Shown piece by piece: positions 26,080 through 36,358 of a stretch of 64,000 nt of DNA (positions are counted from its first letter, which is position 1; each line of letters begins with the position of its first letter). The position numbers and the translations under genes are program-made. The notes beneath the pieces were generated by a model that saw only the letters and a list, made by a program, of their open reading frames with translations, was not told the origin of the DNA and did no database searches. This stretch comes from a virus, in IMG/VR virus record IMGVR_UViG_3300010354_000003, positions 1 through 64,000 of that record; one strand, 5' to 3'.

Positions 26080-27507
26080 TTAGTTTATATCCGAATCGAT
26101 CAAGTTGTAGCTCTGCGTTAATGTGCCGAGATTGTTGCTGATGTTGGCGTTGATGTCGCGGTTCATGCGGCATCCGGAGAGAGAAATTGTTACTGGACCG
26201 CTTGCTGTAATGCTATCTGTTGCACCATTCGCAATAAATGTGGAATCAAATAGTTTAGCGTTGCTTTCAACTTTTAATGCGTGTGCTGGAGTTGGACCAC
26301 CTGATACTGCCACAAATCTACACCGGATCATTGTTCCTGTAAATATTCCGTTATATGCAGTTCCAGATCCAATCCAACTGCAATCTGTAAGCGTCCCACT
26401 TGCTGTTCCGCCAAAACCTGCTCCAAATGAATAACCGCTGCCGCTGCATCTTAAAAATGTTCCGTCTGCAATTGAAAATCCGGTTCCTAATGCAGAGCAG
26501 TCTGTGAATGTTCCGGATGCCGTTCCTCCAAATGATGAGTTTCCACCAGTGCATCGAGTGAACGTTCCGCTGGCTATTCCTCGACCAAACGAGGAAGCCC
26601 CGCCAGTGCAATCCTCAAACAATCCAGATGCTAATGCTCCAGACACTCCATTGCCAGCAAATGCACCTCCAAACGATTCAGCCCCTCCAACACATCTGCG
26701 GTAAGTTCCAGCATACTCTACTGCTCCGCGCATCCCTGAATCAGTTGTCCCGCTGAAGCGACAGTTCTCGATATAAGTATCGTCGAATCGTTCTGTTGCT
26801 GTGCCGATCAGCCCAGACGAGTTGACTGTAGATGGAAATGTAAACGAATTATTATCAATTCTTGTTATTGTATACGCTCCGTCGAAGTTGGTGTTGCCAG
26901 ACCCTGTAATGCGAACAGAGTCGCCGTCTTGCAACCCGTGTCCGTTGGATGTGACTGTTGCCGTGGTTCCGTTGGATGTCCACGATTGGATTACTGTAGA
27001 TGCGCGGTTCGGGAAGTATGCCGCAGTTCTTCCAGCCCCAGTACCAGCGGGCGCACCAGTGCGGTCTATGCTGACGTTGCGGATAGTCACGTTGTTTGCG
27101 GTCTGCACGATTGTCCCGCTATCGGAGACAATAACTTGGCTCGTGATGAAGACGTGGCGCGGCTCTTCGGAGAGTCCTACCAAATCTACGAACTCCGTGT
27201 CCATGGTTAGCGGTGTTGTTGCCAGGTCGTAAGTGCCAGGAAGCAAAAGCAATACCGCTCTGTTTGTAGCGGACAATGGGAGCGAGTTTGGTGTAAATAG
27301 CTTTGCCGCAGCATAGGCGTTCCTTAAAGCCGTTCCATTTCCCGTCGCGGATGCTGATGTTGAAACAATAATATAGTTCGATGTTGACGCAATTACATCG
27401 CCAGTCGCCGTCATTGCGTCCCAAGCAATCCCGTTCCACTTCCAAGTCTTGCCAACCGCTGAAAATTCTTGGTTTAATGCTGGTGAATTTGGAAAATCTA
27501 TTGGCAT
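26080..27507 (-). CDS. Beta-helix tail fibre / tailspike-like protein
   Basis: 475 aa. The N-terminus DFPNSPALNQEFSAVGKTWK is a module often found at the start of phage fibre and tailspike proteins. Then comes a pectate-lyase-type beta-helix (LLLPGTYDLATTPLTM, NNVTIRNVSIDRTG). Residues about 255-390 hold repeated turns of the form TGG-x-SSFGG-x-A-SGTF-x-x-C, with a cysteine in most turns. No catalytic site can be assigned. Confidence 0.75.
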   Translation of the reverse strand: MPIDFPNSPALNQEFSAVGKTWKWNGIAWDAMTATGDVIASTSNYIIVSTSASATGNGTALRNAYAAAKLFTPNSLPLSATNRAVLLLLPGTYDLATTPLTMDTEFVDLVGLSEEPRHVFITSQVIVSDSGTIVQTANNVTIRNVSIDRTGAPAGTGAGRTAAYFPNRASTVIQSWTSNGTTATVTSNGHGLQDGDSVRITGSGNTNFDGAYTITRIDNNSFTFPSTVNSSGLIGTATERFDDTYIENCRFSGTTDSGMRGAVEYAGTYRRCVGGAESFGGAFAGNGVSGALASGLFEDCTGGASSFGRGIASGTFTRCTGGNSSFGGTASGTFTDCSALGTGFSIADGTFLRCSGSGYSFGAGFGGTASGTLTDCSWIGSGTAYNGIFTGTMIRCRFVAVSGGPTPAHALKVESNAKLFDSTFIANGATDSITASGPVTISLSGCRMNRDINANISNNLGTLTQSYNLIDSDIN

Positions 27508-27511
27508 AGCA

Positions 27512-30007
27512 TTATTTATTCTTAATTTCGTTTAGTTCTTGTTTAACAATAGTAAGTTCAGTGGACAGTTCTTGGACGGCCTTGATCAATGGGGCAATAA
27601 GCTCGTCATATCCAATTGACATTACATCTTGTCCTCCGCAAATGGAATGGTCTTGCAATCCACCGAAGTCGATTCCCTTTGCTTCTAAAATAGACTTAAC
27701 TTCTTGCGCTATTAATCCATGATGAAATCTATTACGCTTCTTGCTTCCGTCTGCTGTAATATTGGAAATATCGTGATTTTCCTCTGTCTTGTAGTCCTCG
27801 CGCAAGTCCCATTTAAAATCAACAGGTCTAAGTGCATTGATGAAATCTAGTCCAAGCTCTGTGTCTTTTACATCTTTTTTGTCCCTAACATCTGATCTGT
27901 TTTGAACTGTTCCATAAACATAAGTTGTTGTTGTACTTGAACCAAGCTGAACTTGATTTGATGCAGTAACAGAGGTGTTGGCTCCGAGTGCAGAACAGTT
28001 TGAATAAGTGCTGTTGTTGTTGAGCGCGTTATATCCTATCGCTGTATTTGAATCACCGCCAACTGTTTGAAGCGAATCTCTTCCTACTCCAGTATTAAAC
28101 GAATTATTATTGAAAATTAAAGACGACAATCCAATTGCCGTGTTTCCAGCCCCAGTTAAATTATCCCTTAGTGAATTATATCCAACTGCAACATTTCCTG
28201 ATCCACTTGTGTTGCTTCTTAGCGATGTACTTCCAACTGATACATTAGTATTTCCAGCCAAGTTAGAAGAAAGTGACAGATAACCAACTGAAGTGTTGTC
28301 ATTTCCAGTATTGCTTGATCCAATTGCTGTAGCACCAATTGCTGTATTACGAGTTTGGTTTCCACCACCCCTGCCAATCGTTATTCCATTTACAGTAATA
28401 TCTGAAGTAATATTAGATACTGTTCCAGTAGCACCTTGAACTCCAGTTGCTCCTTGCGGGCCTGTTGATCCCTGCGGGCCTGTAGCACCAGTTTGTCCAA
28501 CAAAGGCACTTGATACCTCAACCCAAGCATTATCATAATACTGATAATAACGCATTGTTGCTGTATTAACCCAATTAAGGCCATTTATCGGAGTTGGGGC
28601 TGTATCAGAAAAAATTGTTCCAATTCCAGTAGCTCCAGTTGCACCCGTGGAACCTGTTGCCCCAGTATTTCCAACAACACCAGTAGCTCCCGTTGTTCCA
28701 GTAGCTCCAGTAGCTCCAGTAGCTCCAGTTGTTCCAGTAATTCCTTGTTGAGTTAGTATAAATAAAAGCTCGCTGTTGTTTGCAAAATTTGAGCTTCCAC
28801 TTCCAGCACTGCTAACCAATGTAACTGGGAGTTGAATATAACTATTCGGAACATTGATTGGCGCTCCAGAAACTACCCATCTCTGGAAATCATTTGAGCT
28901 TGATTTTGATTGAATTACAAATTGGTTTGTTGCACCCAATAGGTTTAAAAACATATCTATATCTTCTGAGTTTGCAGTTGTATGTGATATAGATATTTGA
29001 GTTGAGCTTGTTTGCGTGGCGTTATTCCAGTACAATGTCCCTAAAGTTGGTGTTCCAGATGTCTTTGTGGTATCCGCATTATATCTGTAGAAAGCATTTG
29101 TATAACCCTGTGCGCCAGTAGCTCCAGTAGCTCCAATTTGCCCCGTGGTTCCAGTTGCTCCTTGTGGACCCGTTGCGCCCGTTGCTCCTTGCGCGGCTGC
29201 TGCGCCTGGAATACCAGTAGCGCCAGTCAGTCCAGTAGCTCCAGTCAGCCCAGTAGAACCCATTGGTCCCGTAGCTCCATTGGTTCCAGCCGGACCCCGA
29301 ATAGTTCCAATATTAGACCAAGATATTCCATTCCAAGAATATCCAGTTCCGTTTTCATTTGTAACAATATAAATATCGCCAATTTGGGAATTACCTGGAA
29401 GATTAACAAAACTGGGAACACTGCCAAGAACCCTTACACTTGAACCGGTTGCTCCAACCAATCCTGGAAATCCAGTCGCACCAACTGGGCCGGCAACTCC
29501 AGTTGCCCCAGTCAGCCCAGTCGCGCCAGTTGCCCCAACACCAGTTGCTCCAGTAGAGCCTTGTGATCCGGTTGCTCCAGTGGTTCCGGTTGCTCCAGTT
29601 GCCCCGTGCGCCCCGACAGCGTAAAGAGACGATACAGTAATATCATCAATCATTACAAATTCCCTAACACCAGAATTCTGTCCAATTGGAATATCAGAAA
29701 CTTGGAACTTCCCAGAAAGAACCATTTGCTTGATTCCGTCCTTGGTTCTATTCAGATACCACTTCTTGTTGGAAATAACTCCAATCTGGTTTGTTTGTGT
29801 ATCGCTAAGTGTAAGGTTTACAAGATTGGTTCCGCTAATACTTGTCGTAATCGGAAATACAATTTGTGAAGGATATTCTTGTAAAACAATACCAGCATCA
29901 AATGTGTAAGTTGACACTCCATTCGCGAAGTTTAGTGAAAGTGCAAAGTCAGTTCCAAGAACTGCCTCAATATCAAGTTCACCTGGTGTTTGTGAAAATA
30001 CTGGCAT
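27512..30007 (-). CDS. Collagen-like tail fibre with S74 intramolecular chaperone
   Basis: 831 aa. Three collagen-type Gly-x-Thr/Gln blocks (about residues 130-165, 245-300 and 420-460) alternate with shaft segments. A stretch of trimeric adhesin-like NTAIG and SVGY repeats (about 555-690) leads to a C-terminal peptidase S74 domain. The S74 Ser-Lys dyad is present in SDVRDK (Ser705, Lys710), so the C-terminal chaperone should fold the trimer and cut itself off. The end is a coiled coil. It overlaps no neighbour but is tightly spaced on both sides. Confidence 0.9.
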   Translation of the reverse strand: MPVFSQTPGELDIEAVLGTDFALSLNFANGVSTYTFDAGIVLQEYPSQIVFPITTSISGTNLVNLTLSDTQTNQIGVISNKKWYLNRTKDGIKQMVLSGKFQVSDIPIGQNSGVREFVMIDDITVSSLYAVGAHGATGATGTTGATGSQGSTGATGVGATGATGLTGATGVAGPVGATGFPGLVGATGSSVRVLGSVPSFVNLPGNSQIGDIYIVTNENGTGYSWNGISWSNIGTIRGPAGTNGATGPMGSTGLTGATGLTGATGIPGAAAAQGATGATGPQGATGTTGQIGATGATGAQGYTNAFYRYNADTTKTSGTPTLGTLYWNNATQTSSTQISISHTTANSEDIDMFLNLLGATNQFVIQSKSSSNDFQRWVVSGAPINVPNSYIQLPVTLVSSAGSGSSNFANNSELLFILTQQGITGTTGATGATGATGTTGATGVVGNTGATGSTGATGATGIGTIFSDTAPTPINGLNWVNTATMRYYQYYDNAWVEVSSAFVGQTGATGPQGSTGPQGATGVQGATGTVSNITSDITVNGITIGRGGGNQTRNTAIGATAIGSSNTGNDNTSVGYLSLSSNLAGNTNVSVGSTSLRSNTSGSGNVAVGYNSLRDNLTGAGNTAIGLSSLIFNNNSFNTGVGRDSLQTVGGDSNTAIGYNALNNNSTYSNCSALGANTSVTASNQVQLGSSTTTTYVYGTVQNRSDVRDKKDVKDTELGLDFINALRPVDFKWDLREDYKTEENHDISNITADGSKKRNRFHHGLIAQEVKSILEAKGIDFGGLQDHSICGGQDVMSIGYDELIAPLIKAVQELSTELTIVKQELNEIKNK

Positions 30008-30010
30008 AAG

Positions 30011-30985
30011 TTATCTCCCTGGCCAAAGATTGTTAAACTGCATTGAAACAGGATCAATGTTTAGTGTCCACCGCGATCCGCCGCGAGTTTCCTTCGTCTC
30101 GCCGTTAAGAAGCTGCAATGCTTTCATAAAGAACATTTCAGACCTTTCCAAGTCCGCTTCGTCTTCATATCGCAAGCTGATTAACATATTTTTCAAGGCT
30201 CCAAGATTTGATACAACAACTTCATCTGTATCTTTGATGCAAGGAACATATCGAATCTTGCAAAGAACATCAAGATAATCGATTGTCGGCTCGTTTGGAA
30301 CGGAATACCTATGGTAGCTTGCTGTAGTTTCCGTATCTTGGTATTCACCAATCAATTCTTCTTGAGAGGGGTTTGCAGAATTTACAGCGTAAAGTTTAAT
30401 GTTCCCACTCGTAATTGGTTTTTGGAACATCAACAACTGACCCTTAAAAACCTGCGATGGTGTAATGTCTGGATTTACAAGCGTTACACCCATTGTTACA
30501 TCGTTGTTATTTTCGTCCCTGCCCTTGATAACAATTTTGTTTCCTGAGTCGTCTGTATTTTCAATCTCGATCTTTAGCTTGTATGATTCGTATGTTGAAT
30601 CTTTAAACGTGCAAAACCCGTCCCCAAGATCATCAATAAATGTTTCGTTGAATCCGTATCGGGGCCAGTATGTCGCGCTCCACAAATCTGTGATTGGAGT
30701 AAGATATGTAAACCATCCGTTGCGAATACGAATTGGTCCGCTCGCCTCGTCCTTTACCCATTTTGATGCAAGCGCGGAAATAAAATTGCGCGGCAATGTA
30801 ATCAGACCATCTGGGGAAACAAAACGAACTGGAAATATCGTCCCATTCCACTTCCCGCTGTTTATCAACCTTTCTTGCGCAAGATTTAGATAGGATGTGA
30901 ATCTATCTATATTCTCTTGCGAATTTAGGTTTGGGACAACAGCCGTATAAAGTTGATGCTTTGCTTCTCCGAGTGTTGTTTTCAT
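30011..30985 (-). CDS. Putative tail or head-tail adaptor structural protein
   Basis: 324 aa. N-terminal helices (NIDRFTSYLNLAQERLINSG), a beta-rich middle, and a C-terminal helical block (SEMFFMKALQLLNGETKETRGG) resemble adaptor or tail-tube proteins of short-tailed phages. The family is not recognised with certainty. It is coupled to the repeat-protein gene by a four-base overlap. Confidence 0.5.
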   Translation of the reverse strand: MKTTLGEAKHQLYTAVVPNLNSQENIDRFTSYLNLAQERLINSGKWNGTIFPVRFVSPDGLITLPRNFISALASKWVKDEASGPIRIRNGWFTYLTPITDLWSATYWPRYGFNETFIDDLGDGFCTFKDSTYESYKLKIEIENTDDSGNKIVIKGRDENNNDVTMGVTLVNPDITPSQVFKGQLLMFQKPITSGNIKLYAVNSANPSQEELIGEYQDTETTASYHRYSVPNEPTIDYLDVLCKIRYVPCIKDTDEVVVSNLGALKNMLISLRYEDEADLERSEMFFMKALQLLNGETKETRGGSRWTLNIDPVSMQFNNLWPGR

Positions 30986-32202
30986 TTCCTATAACGCATC
31001 ACCCAGCTATTTCCAATTTTCACGTATCCTTTGCTAATCATTTTTCTAGCGTATTCTTCATCGCGTTGCTTTTTTTCTTCCGCCATTCTTTTCCTTTGCA
31101 TTTCAAACTGCATTTGCGATGCATTTGTGTATCCAAGTGCTTTGGCTTGTTGATCTGCGTTGAATTTTGATAATCCAGTTGCTTGCGACCCACGCAACCC
31201 CTGTAGACCATATTCTTGCTCCCCCCTCAATCCCTGTAGGCCGTATTCTTGCGATCCACGCAACCCCTGTAGGCCGTATTCTTGCGATCCACGCAACCCC
31301 TGTAGGCCGTATTCTTGCGATCCACGCAACCCCTGTAAACCGTATTCTTGCAATCCTCGCAGCCCCTGTAAACCGTATTCTTGCGATCCACGCAATTGTT
31401 GGAGTTCGCGTTCTTGACCGCCACGAATTCCTAGGAGTTCACGTTCTTGCGCTCCTCGCAATCCTTGGAGGCTGTATTCTTGCGATCCGCGTAACCCTTG
31501 TAGACCGTATTCTTGCGCTCCTCGCAAGAGTTGAAGATTGTGTTCTTGAAGCCCCTTATATTCCCCAGCAACCATTTCTCTTAAAAGAGCGGAATCTGCA
31601 AGTCTCTTACTAGCCAACTCAAGTGAAGCCATGTTTGGCATTCCGTCACTATCATCGAATCCAGTATTAGAACGATCCATTATTTGATCGTAAGCTTTTT
31701 GAAGCAATGCAGAGCTTCGTTCACTTGCGGCCGATGTTTTTTTATCTTCAGCAACTCCATCTGCATTTTTATATGACTCTTGCGGCGTTAAGGTGCTTGG
31801 TTGGGGATCATATTTTTCATTCCATGTTTTTTTAGGGCTAGCCATATTAGTTCCTATTTGGGATGTTGTTGTTCTTGTATATGATGGAAGCTCTCCTCGC
31901 GCAATACTTCCTCCAGTTCCACTGATTGGGGAATATCCCTTAGATCGATAAGATTGATTTATATCTCCATACGTTCTAGACAAATCTTCATTTGATCTAA
32001 TGTCTCTAGCGGCCGATGTTTTTTTATCTTCAGCAACTCCCTCTGCATTTCTATATGACATTGGCATATTCATTGCAAGTTTGCCATCATTTGTGCTATA
32101 CGATAAAAGCTTATTGCCTGTTTGTTGTTCCCACTCTTGTGGGGTTAAGTCGCCTGGTTTGGGGCCGTATAGTTCATTCCATGTTTTTTTAGGGCTAGCC
32201 AT
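30982..32202 (-). CDS. 11-residue repeat coiled protein with internal duplication
   Basis: 406 aa. Residues 219-339 are eleven tandem copies of an 11-residue unit, consensus QEYGLQGLRGS, which suggests a long hendecad coil. The first about 70 residues are partly duplicated from residue 120 (MASPKKTWNE...LTPQE, SY[RK]NA[ED]GVAEDKKTSAA). The duplication includes the ribosome site AGGAACTAAT and ATG, so an in-frame second start at 31845 would give a 287-aa product. The C-terminus is basic. Probably a tail or fibre component. Confidence 0.7.
   Translation of the reverse strand: MASPKKTWNELYGPKPGDLTPQEWEQQTGNKLLSYSTNDGKLAMNMPMSYRNAEGVAEDKKTSAARDIRSNEDLSRTYGDINQSYRSKGYSPISGTGGSIARGELPSYTRTTTSQIGTNMASPKKTWNEKYDPQPSTLTPQESYKNADGVAEDKKTSAASERSSALLQKAYDQIMDRSNTGFDDSDGMPNMASLELASKRLADSALLREMVAGEYKGLQEHNLQLLRGAQEYGLQGLRGSQEYSLQGLRGAQERELLGIRGGQERELQQLRGSQEYGLQGLRGLQEYGLQGLRGSQEYGLQGLRGSQEYGLQGLRGSQEYGLQGLRGEQEYGLQGLRGSQATGLSKFNADQQAKALGYTNASQMQFEMQRKRMAEEKKQRDEEYARKMISKGYVKIGNSWVMRYRK
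31186..31548 (-). repeat. 33-bp tandem repeat, 11 units
   Basis: Eleven contiguous 33-bp units encode the QEYGLQGLRGS repeat. Several neighbouring units are nearly identical at DNA level (unit core CGCAACCCCTGTAGGCCGTA on the plus strand), so recent expansion or slippage is likely. There are no spacers. Confidence 0.9.
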
Positions 32203-32260
32203 ATTAGTTCCTGTTTGTATGGATTAGTATTTTTTATAACTAGATTCTTCAAGAATAAAA

Positions 32261-32611
32261 TCATTCACATGCCTCTGTTGGAGTCCATCCAAGTTGATTG
32301 TTGAACAATTGTAACGAACCAGATGGTGCCTGTACAAAATTTATTCTGCCATTTTGAACAACAACAACATAATTTCCGCTTTGCGGTATTTGTAGCCAAT
32401 TTATGTTTCCGCCTTGTGAATCAAAGATAGCTTGTCCAGAAGTTGGTGGTATTTTATACTCTCCTATTGCGTTTCCATCGCCGCCACGTGGATATGAATA
32501 TCTTCCAGCAATAGGAACCCCATATTGACCACTAATAAAATTTTGTTCTTTAACATCAAAATTTACACCAGATGCTGTTGAATAATTTTGTGGTTGAGAT
32601 TGGGAATTCAT
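32261..32611 (-). CDS. Unknown small virion-module protein
   Basis: 116 aa, Gly/Asn/Gln-rich and predicted beta (NYVVVVQNGRINFVQAPSG). It overlaps the 689-aa gene by four bases. No family is recognised; fibre-associated by position. Confidence 0.6.
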   Translation of the reverse strand: MNSQSQPQNYSTASGVNFDVKEQNFISGQYGVPIAGRYSYPRGGDGNAIGEYKIPPTSGQAIFDSQGGNINWLQIPQSGNYVVVVQNGRINFVQAPSGSLQLFNNQLGWTPTEACE

Positions 32612-34677
32612 GTATAATCTCCAGTTATTTGTACAGTAATTGCTGTAACTTTAACAAATCCCCATTTATACAATTCAACATTTGCAGAATATAAATAATT
32701 GCCAGTTGGGAATGTCGCGGCTATTTCATTTTTCCCATTTATTTTAATTTTGGTTGGTTCTAAAGTCGTGGGTCTTACGCCATGTGTTGGTTCTAATCCT
32801 TCCTCAAATTGTTCTCCAATAAATTCTTGTACAATATTTATTGTTCCATGTAGGGTATTTGGAATGTTTATAGATCGTGCATTAACATCCACATCAATTG
32901 ATTCACCAGACCCAGAACCCGCGCCAAATCCATTAATTGTTACAGATTGTGATTTTGACTCATTTTTTGTGCTTGACTTACCGCCAGAAATTACCACTAA
33001 ATTTTCTGTTCTTGTTTGAAGATACGGCCAGCGAACATATGTTTTGCTCAAGTTAACCAAACCCTCTCCACTAGGAGGTGGGGGTGCATCTCTTTCACCA
33101 AACTGTTCAAAATTATTTAATATATCCAATATTTCGGCAGCTTCAATTCTTCCGTCTTTTCCTATTTCAATAAAAAACACATGTTGATATCCAGAGACAG
33201 CCCCCTTGTATCCTTGTTCAACATTAAAATAGATATCACCGTTGATAGATGAGGAGCTTTTTGAGGAAGATGATAGGCTCTGATTGTAACTTCCAGTGGA
33301 TGCTCCAAAATCAATATCGGAAGATTTACCTGCGCCAAAACTTCTTCCCCAATACACAGTTACGCCAAGTAATTTGTCTGGAAGTGAAACATCGACTTCG
33401 ATTGGAATTTTATACCATTGGCTCAATAGTGCATCAGACACTTTTTCTTTGTCTATTTCTCTTTTTAAGCTCTTCCATTGGTCAATTGGTTTATAATCAA
33501 TATTCGATAAATCAGACCAATACGGTGGATTTAGGTATTCGCTTGGTGGAACAATTGTTTCTGTATAATAAATTCCAAGCCCCAATTGCTCATCATAGTT
33601 AACTCCAGCGTTTGTTGGCCAAGCCCCATCAATTTTTACAAGCTCTCTCTGCGACTTTGAGTCATCAAGTCGATCTATTTGATCTTTAATTGTTTGAAGT
33701 CCAAGTGCAGTATTTGATGTTGGTTGTGTTGATGGAACAACAATTGATTTCTCTATTTTTGCATTAACAAGACCGAGGGGAGAATCTATAAGTGAATTTG
33801 ACTCAAGTTTTGTTGGACCAGTTGCCCTAACTGTAACTTTTTTTGATTTGGTTTTTGATATTGGTGTAACGGATGATTCAATAATTCCACTGCTACCAGT
33901 AAAGGTTAATTCATCCGGCGAAGTATTGGGTGAAACAATTGTGTCTTGCGTTGATGTCCTTCCCAAAAGACCAGACCCAGTTTCTCCGCCAGTTAATGTG
34001 CTGTAGCTTTCTACTGTAGCCGTTGTCTTTGTTCCTTTGCTAACGTCTTCCTTTATGACTTGGCTTTGCGTTACGAGAAGACCGTCTGGGTCCGGCAATG
34101 TGTCTGGGGATACTTGTTGTGTATTGACAGTCTCCAAATCACCTCGATCCGTGTAACGCTTTGAAGAAATAACCGGACCTGGCAGCGTTTCGTATGTGCG
34201 TATAACCTTAACGTATCTGGAGTCCAGTTCGTCTTCTTGCCGCTGCATTTCCTCCTCAACGAGCAAGGCATTTGGGAATAGCGGGTCTGGCGACAAATCT
34301 GGAACTGGAGCGTATGTCTCGCGGAGTTCTACATAGGTGCGGATGTAAATTGGGTGTGCGTCAGAGCCTCCGCTGTATTTGATCGCGTAGTTGTAAGTGT
34401 CTTGATCTACGCGATCGTTCGCCCAGATGCGCTTGACCCACTGCCCGTCCTCGCTGTTCGGGGATTGGTTGATCAGCTTGTGGTCTGGGAAGCTGCCTTG
34501 AACCGAAGCGTGTGGAACGTCGTCCCACTTGGTGCCGTATTCTAGCGGCTGGTAGTCGCCCTTCCATGCGTTGACGATTTCTACAATAACCGTATCCTTG
34601 ATAACTGGCGTTGGGAAGGACGATACGCCCTTGCCTGGCGCTGGCTTCATCGCATTTGTCGTAGGAATCGGATTCAT
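32608..34677 (-). CDS. Large virion structural protein, unknown
   Basis: 689 aa. The N-terminal region contains SRYVKVIRTYETLPGP, a motif I associate with structural proteins of environmental phages. The middle is Thr/Ser-rich, and the rest is beta-rich with low-complexity Ser runs (SLSSSSKSSSSING). No enzymatic motif is seen. Likely a tail or baseplate-equivalent component. Confidence 0.6.
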   Translation of the reverse strand: MNPIPTTNAMKPAPGKGVSSFPTPVIKDTVIVEIVNAWKGDYQPLEYGTKWDDVPHASVQGSFPDHKLINQSPNSEDGQWVKRIWANDRVDQDTYNYAIKYSGGSDAHPIYIRTYVELRETYAPVPDLSPDPLFPNALLVEEEMQRQEDELDSRYVKVIRTYETLPGPVISSKRYTDRGDLETVNTQQVSPDTLPDPDGLLVTQSQVIKEDVSKGTKTTATVESYSTLTGGETGSGLLGRTSTQDTIVSPNTSPDELTFTGSSGIIESSVTPISKTKSKKVTVRATGPTKLESNSLIDSPLGLVNAKIEKSIVVPSTQPTSNTALGLQTIKDQIDRLDDSKSQRELVKIDGAWPTNAGVNYDEQLGLGIYYTETIVPPSEYLNPPYWSDLSNIDYKPIDQWKSLKREIDKEKVSDALLSQWYKIPIEVDVSLPDKLLGVTVYWGRSFGAGKSSDIDFGASTGSYNQSLSSSSKSSSSINGDIYFNVEQGYKGAVSGYQHVFFIEIGKDGRIEAAEILDILNNFEQFGERDAPPPPSGEGLVNLSKTYVRWPYLQTRTENLVVISGGKSSTKNESKSQSVTINGFGAGSGSGESIDVDVNARSINIPNTLHGTINIVQEFIGEQFEEGLEPTHGVRPTTLEPTKIKINGKNEIAATFPTGNYLYSANVELYKWGFVKVTAITVQITGDYT

Positions 34678-34868
34678 TGCGTTACTATATTGTTTAACAA
34701 GAGTCTATTCAATGTAATTTCTAGCTGAGTCGCAGCAGCCGCTAATTCTCGCTCGGTTGCTTGGGTGTGTGCGCTCCGCTTTAGCAAAGAGTTCTTTTGC
34801 GTATTCTTCATTGTTCTGATTTTTGTTAACGCATTCAAGGCAGTTTCCAATGTATGGATGCCCCCCAT
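34674..34868 (-). CDS. Possible small ORF overlapping a Cys-rich gene
   Basis: 64 codons (45 from the internal ATG at 34808), ending in a TGA that overlaps the ATG of the 689-aa gene (CAATGA), the coupling pattern used throughout this module. Most of it lies in a different frame of the gene at 34705. It encodes a helical, Ala/Leu-rich C-terminus. Either it is a true overlapping gene or only a chance frame. Confidence 0.25.
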   Translation of the reverse strand: MGGIHTLETALNALTKIRTMKNTQKNSLLKRSAHTQATERELAAAATQLEITLNRLLLNNIVTQ

Positions 34869-34944
34869 ACATTCCTATTTTGCAAATGAATAAGTTTACT
34901 GAATCTGTTTTTACTTGATGACTACAATTGATTTCCATCCTCAT
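34705..34944 (-). CDS. Small Cys-rich protein
   Basis: 79 aa. Contains GNCLECVNKNQ and RISGCCDSARNY, paired cysteines that may bind a metal. Start overlaps the stop of the upstream gene (ATGA). No family is named. Confidence 0.6.
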   Translation of the reverse strand: MRMEINCSHQVKTDSVNLFICKIGMYGGHPYIGNCLECVNKNQNNEEYAKELFAKAERTHPSNRARISGCCDSARNYIE

Positions 34945-35480
34945 ACATCTTCTAAATAAAATTGAATGTTTTCAAAACCGGCATCTTGCAGTTCTGCAAT
35001 TCCAGTAAAACTAAATCCCATTGTTATTTTACTTGTTGGATTTACAATTATTGCAGTCGCAGTTCCTGTTTGAGTGTTTGGGTTTGATCCTCCACAATTT
35101 GCAGAATCTTCAAGTGAATATCTTATTGTTTTTCCGCCATTGCTTATTGTCCAAGGGTCGCCAAATGTTCCCCCATAAGTTGTTGTCCATGACACATTCA
35201 TATCTGGATCAAATGTGTAATTTGCTTGATAAAAAGAATTAACGTGATACAGCGAGTCTCCTGACGTGAAATTTATTCTAAGCCTATATTGTTTATTTCT
35301 TAAAAGAAAATATGGTGGATTTATAAAATATGTCTGAACAGCAGGCCCCATGTCGCATCCAAGATTTAAATCTTGAGATGTTGCCGATGCAAGTAAACCA
35401 AACGGTGTTGCACAGCACTCACAACTCACCTTCCCGTCCTTCAAAACAACCTTTCCGTCTTGTAGCTTAACAGTCGCCAT
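34941..35480 (-). CDS. Unknown beta-rich virion protein
   Basis: 179 aa. N-terminal LQDGKVVLKDGKVSCECC is a small strand-rich motif with three clustered cysteines. The remainder is beta-rich with aromatic strands (YQANYTFDPDMNVSW). Its place between fibre-module genes and the GT9-like gene suggests a virion component that might be a glycosylation target; inference only. Confidence 0.6.
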   Translation of the reverse strand: MATVKLQDGKVVLKDGKVSCECCATPFGLLASATSQDLNLGCDMGPAVQTYFINPPYFLLRNKQYRLRINFTSGDSLYHVNSFYQANYTFDPDMNVSWTTTYGGTFGDPWTISNGGKTIRYSLEDSANCGGSNPNTQTGTATAIIVNPTSKITMGFSFTGIAELQDAGFENIQFYLEDV

Positions 35481-35482
35481 AC

Positions 35483-36349
35483 CTAATATCTTTCAATCCA
35501 AGAGTTCATCTCTTCTACAGTATAGCATCTTCCCTGCAATATCAAGTCCGCCCGCAGCATTGCTACCACAAGATGCGGCTCCTTGGATTTATACTCGTAG
35601 TTGTTGAAGACAATCTTGTGGCCGTGCTTGGGATATTCTGGCTTGGCTGTAAACGATTTATTGTTGAACGAGAACGAGAGTTCTCCGTGAGTTATATGTT
35701 TCTTGTTATTCCTCAAGAACACGCAGTCGAAAGCATACAGGCAGCACTCTTGAATGCAGCTGTGCTTTAATCCCTCGCAAATGGCGTTGGGCGAGCTTTG
35801 ATTGCCAATGAATAGGGCAGACCCAGCAATAGCCTCCGCGACCTCATACAGGTCTTTTGTGGGAAAGTATTCGACATTCCCGAATAGCGAACAAAAATCT
35901 TGATGCTCTTCGGGTAGTCCGACGAATACGATATCATCCTTGAACTCCTCGACTATCTGCCTCCACGGGAAATATTCACCGTGCCACCTTGCCCCGCGAG
36001 CAACAACAATCTTTCCATTTGTGTATTTGTTTGGATTCTGAACAGAAATCCACGGCTTGTCCAAATCCGGCTTTACCATCATCCATCTAGCTACCCTGCT
36101 GGCTATGTTCTCCCCGTATCGCATGCCGCCGTTGCGATATGTGGAAATGTCGTGGTCTATTTTTTCCCCCTCATGTTTGTGGACAGATATGCCCTGCTCC
36201 TCCAAGAGTCTTTGGAATAGCGGAATCCTATCCTCAATAGGCTTTGTCCACGGTCTATTGCCGATAAAAAGCCTCTTGGTTTGCTTCTCTTGCAATGTAG
36301 GGATGGAATAGACAATGTCGCCTATGCAGCCGGAATGGAACGCGTTCAT
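35483..36349 (-). CDS. GT9-like (heptosyltransferase-type) glycosyltransferase, second copy
   Basis: 288 aa. Paralogue of the gene at 14238: GDIVYSIPTLQ at the N-terminus, IVFVGLPEEHQDFCSLFGNVEYF, and ALFIGNQSSPNAICEGL in the donor-binding half. It lacks the long C-terminal extension of the other copy. Start is ATG 36349 with GGAG almost abutting it, so ribosome-site spacing is poor. It is first in a leftward unit, divergent from the GT4 gene. Confidence 0.7.
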   Translation of the reverse strand: MNAFHSGCIGDIVYSIPTLQEKQTKRLFIGNRPWTKPIEDRIPLFQRLLEEQGISVHKHEGEKIDHDISTYRNGGMRYGENIASRVARWMMVKPDLDKPWISVQNPNKYTNGKIVVARGARWHGEYFPWRQIVEEFKDDIVFVGLPEEHQDFCSLFGNVEYFPTKDLYEVAEAIAGSALFIGNQSSPNAICEGLKHSCIQECCLYAFDCVFLRNNKKHITHGELSFSFNNKSFTAKPEYPKHGHKIVFNNYEYKSKEPHLVVAMLRADLILQGRCYTVEEMNSWIERY

Positions 36350-36358
36350 CTCCGTTTA

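Noticed and set aside
31186-31548. CRISPR array
   Set aside because: Units are contiguous, in frame with a gene, with no spacers.
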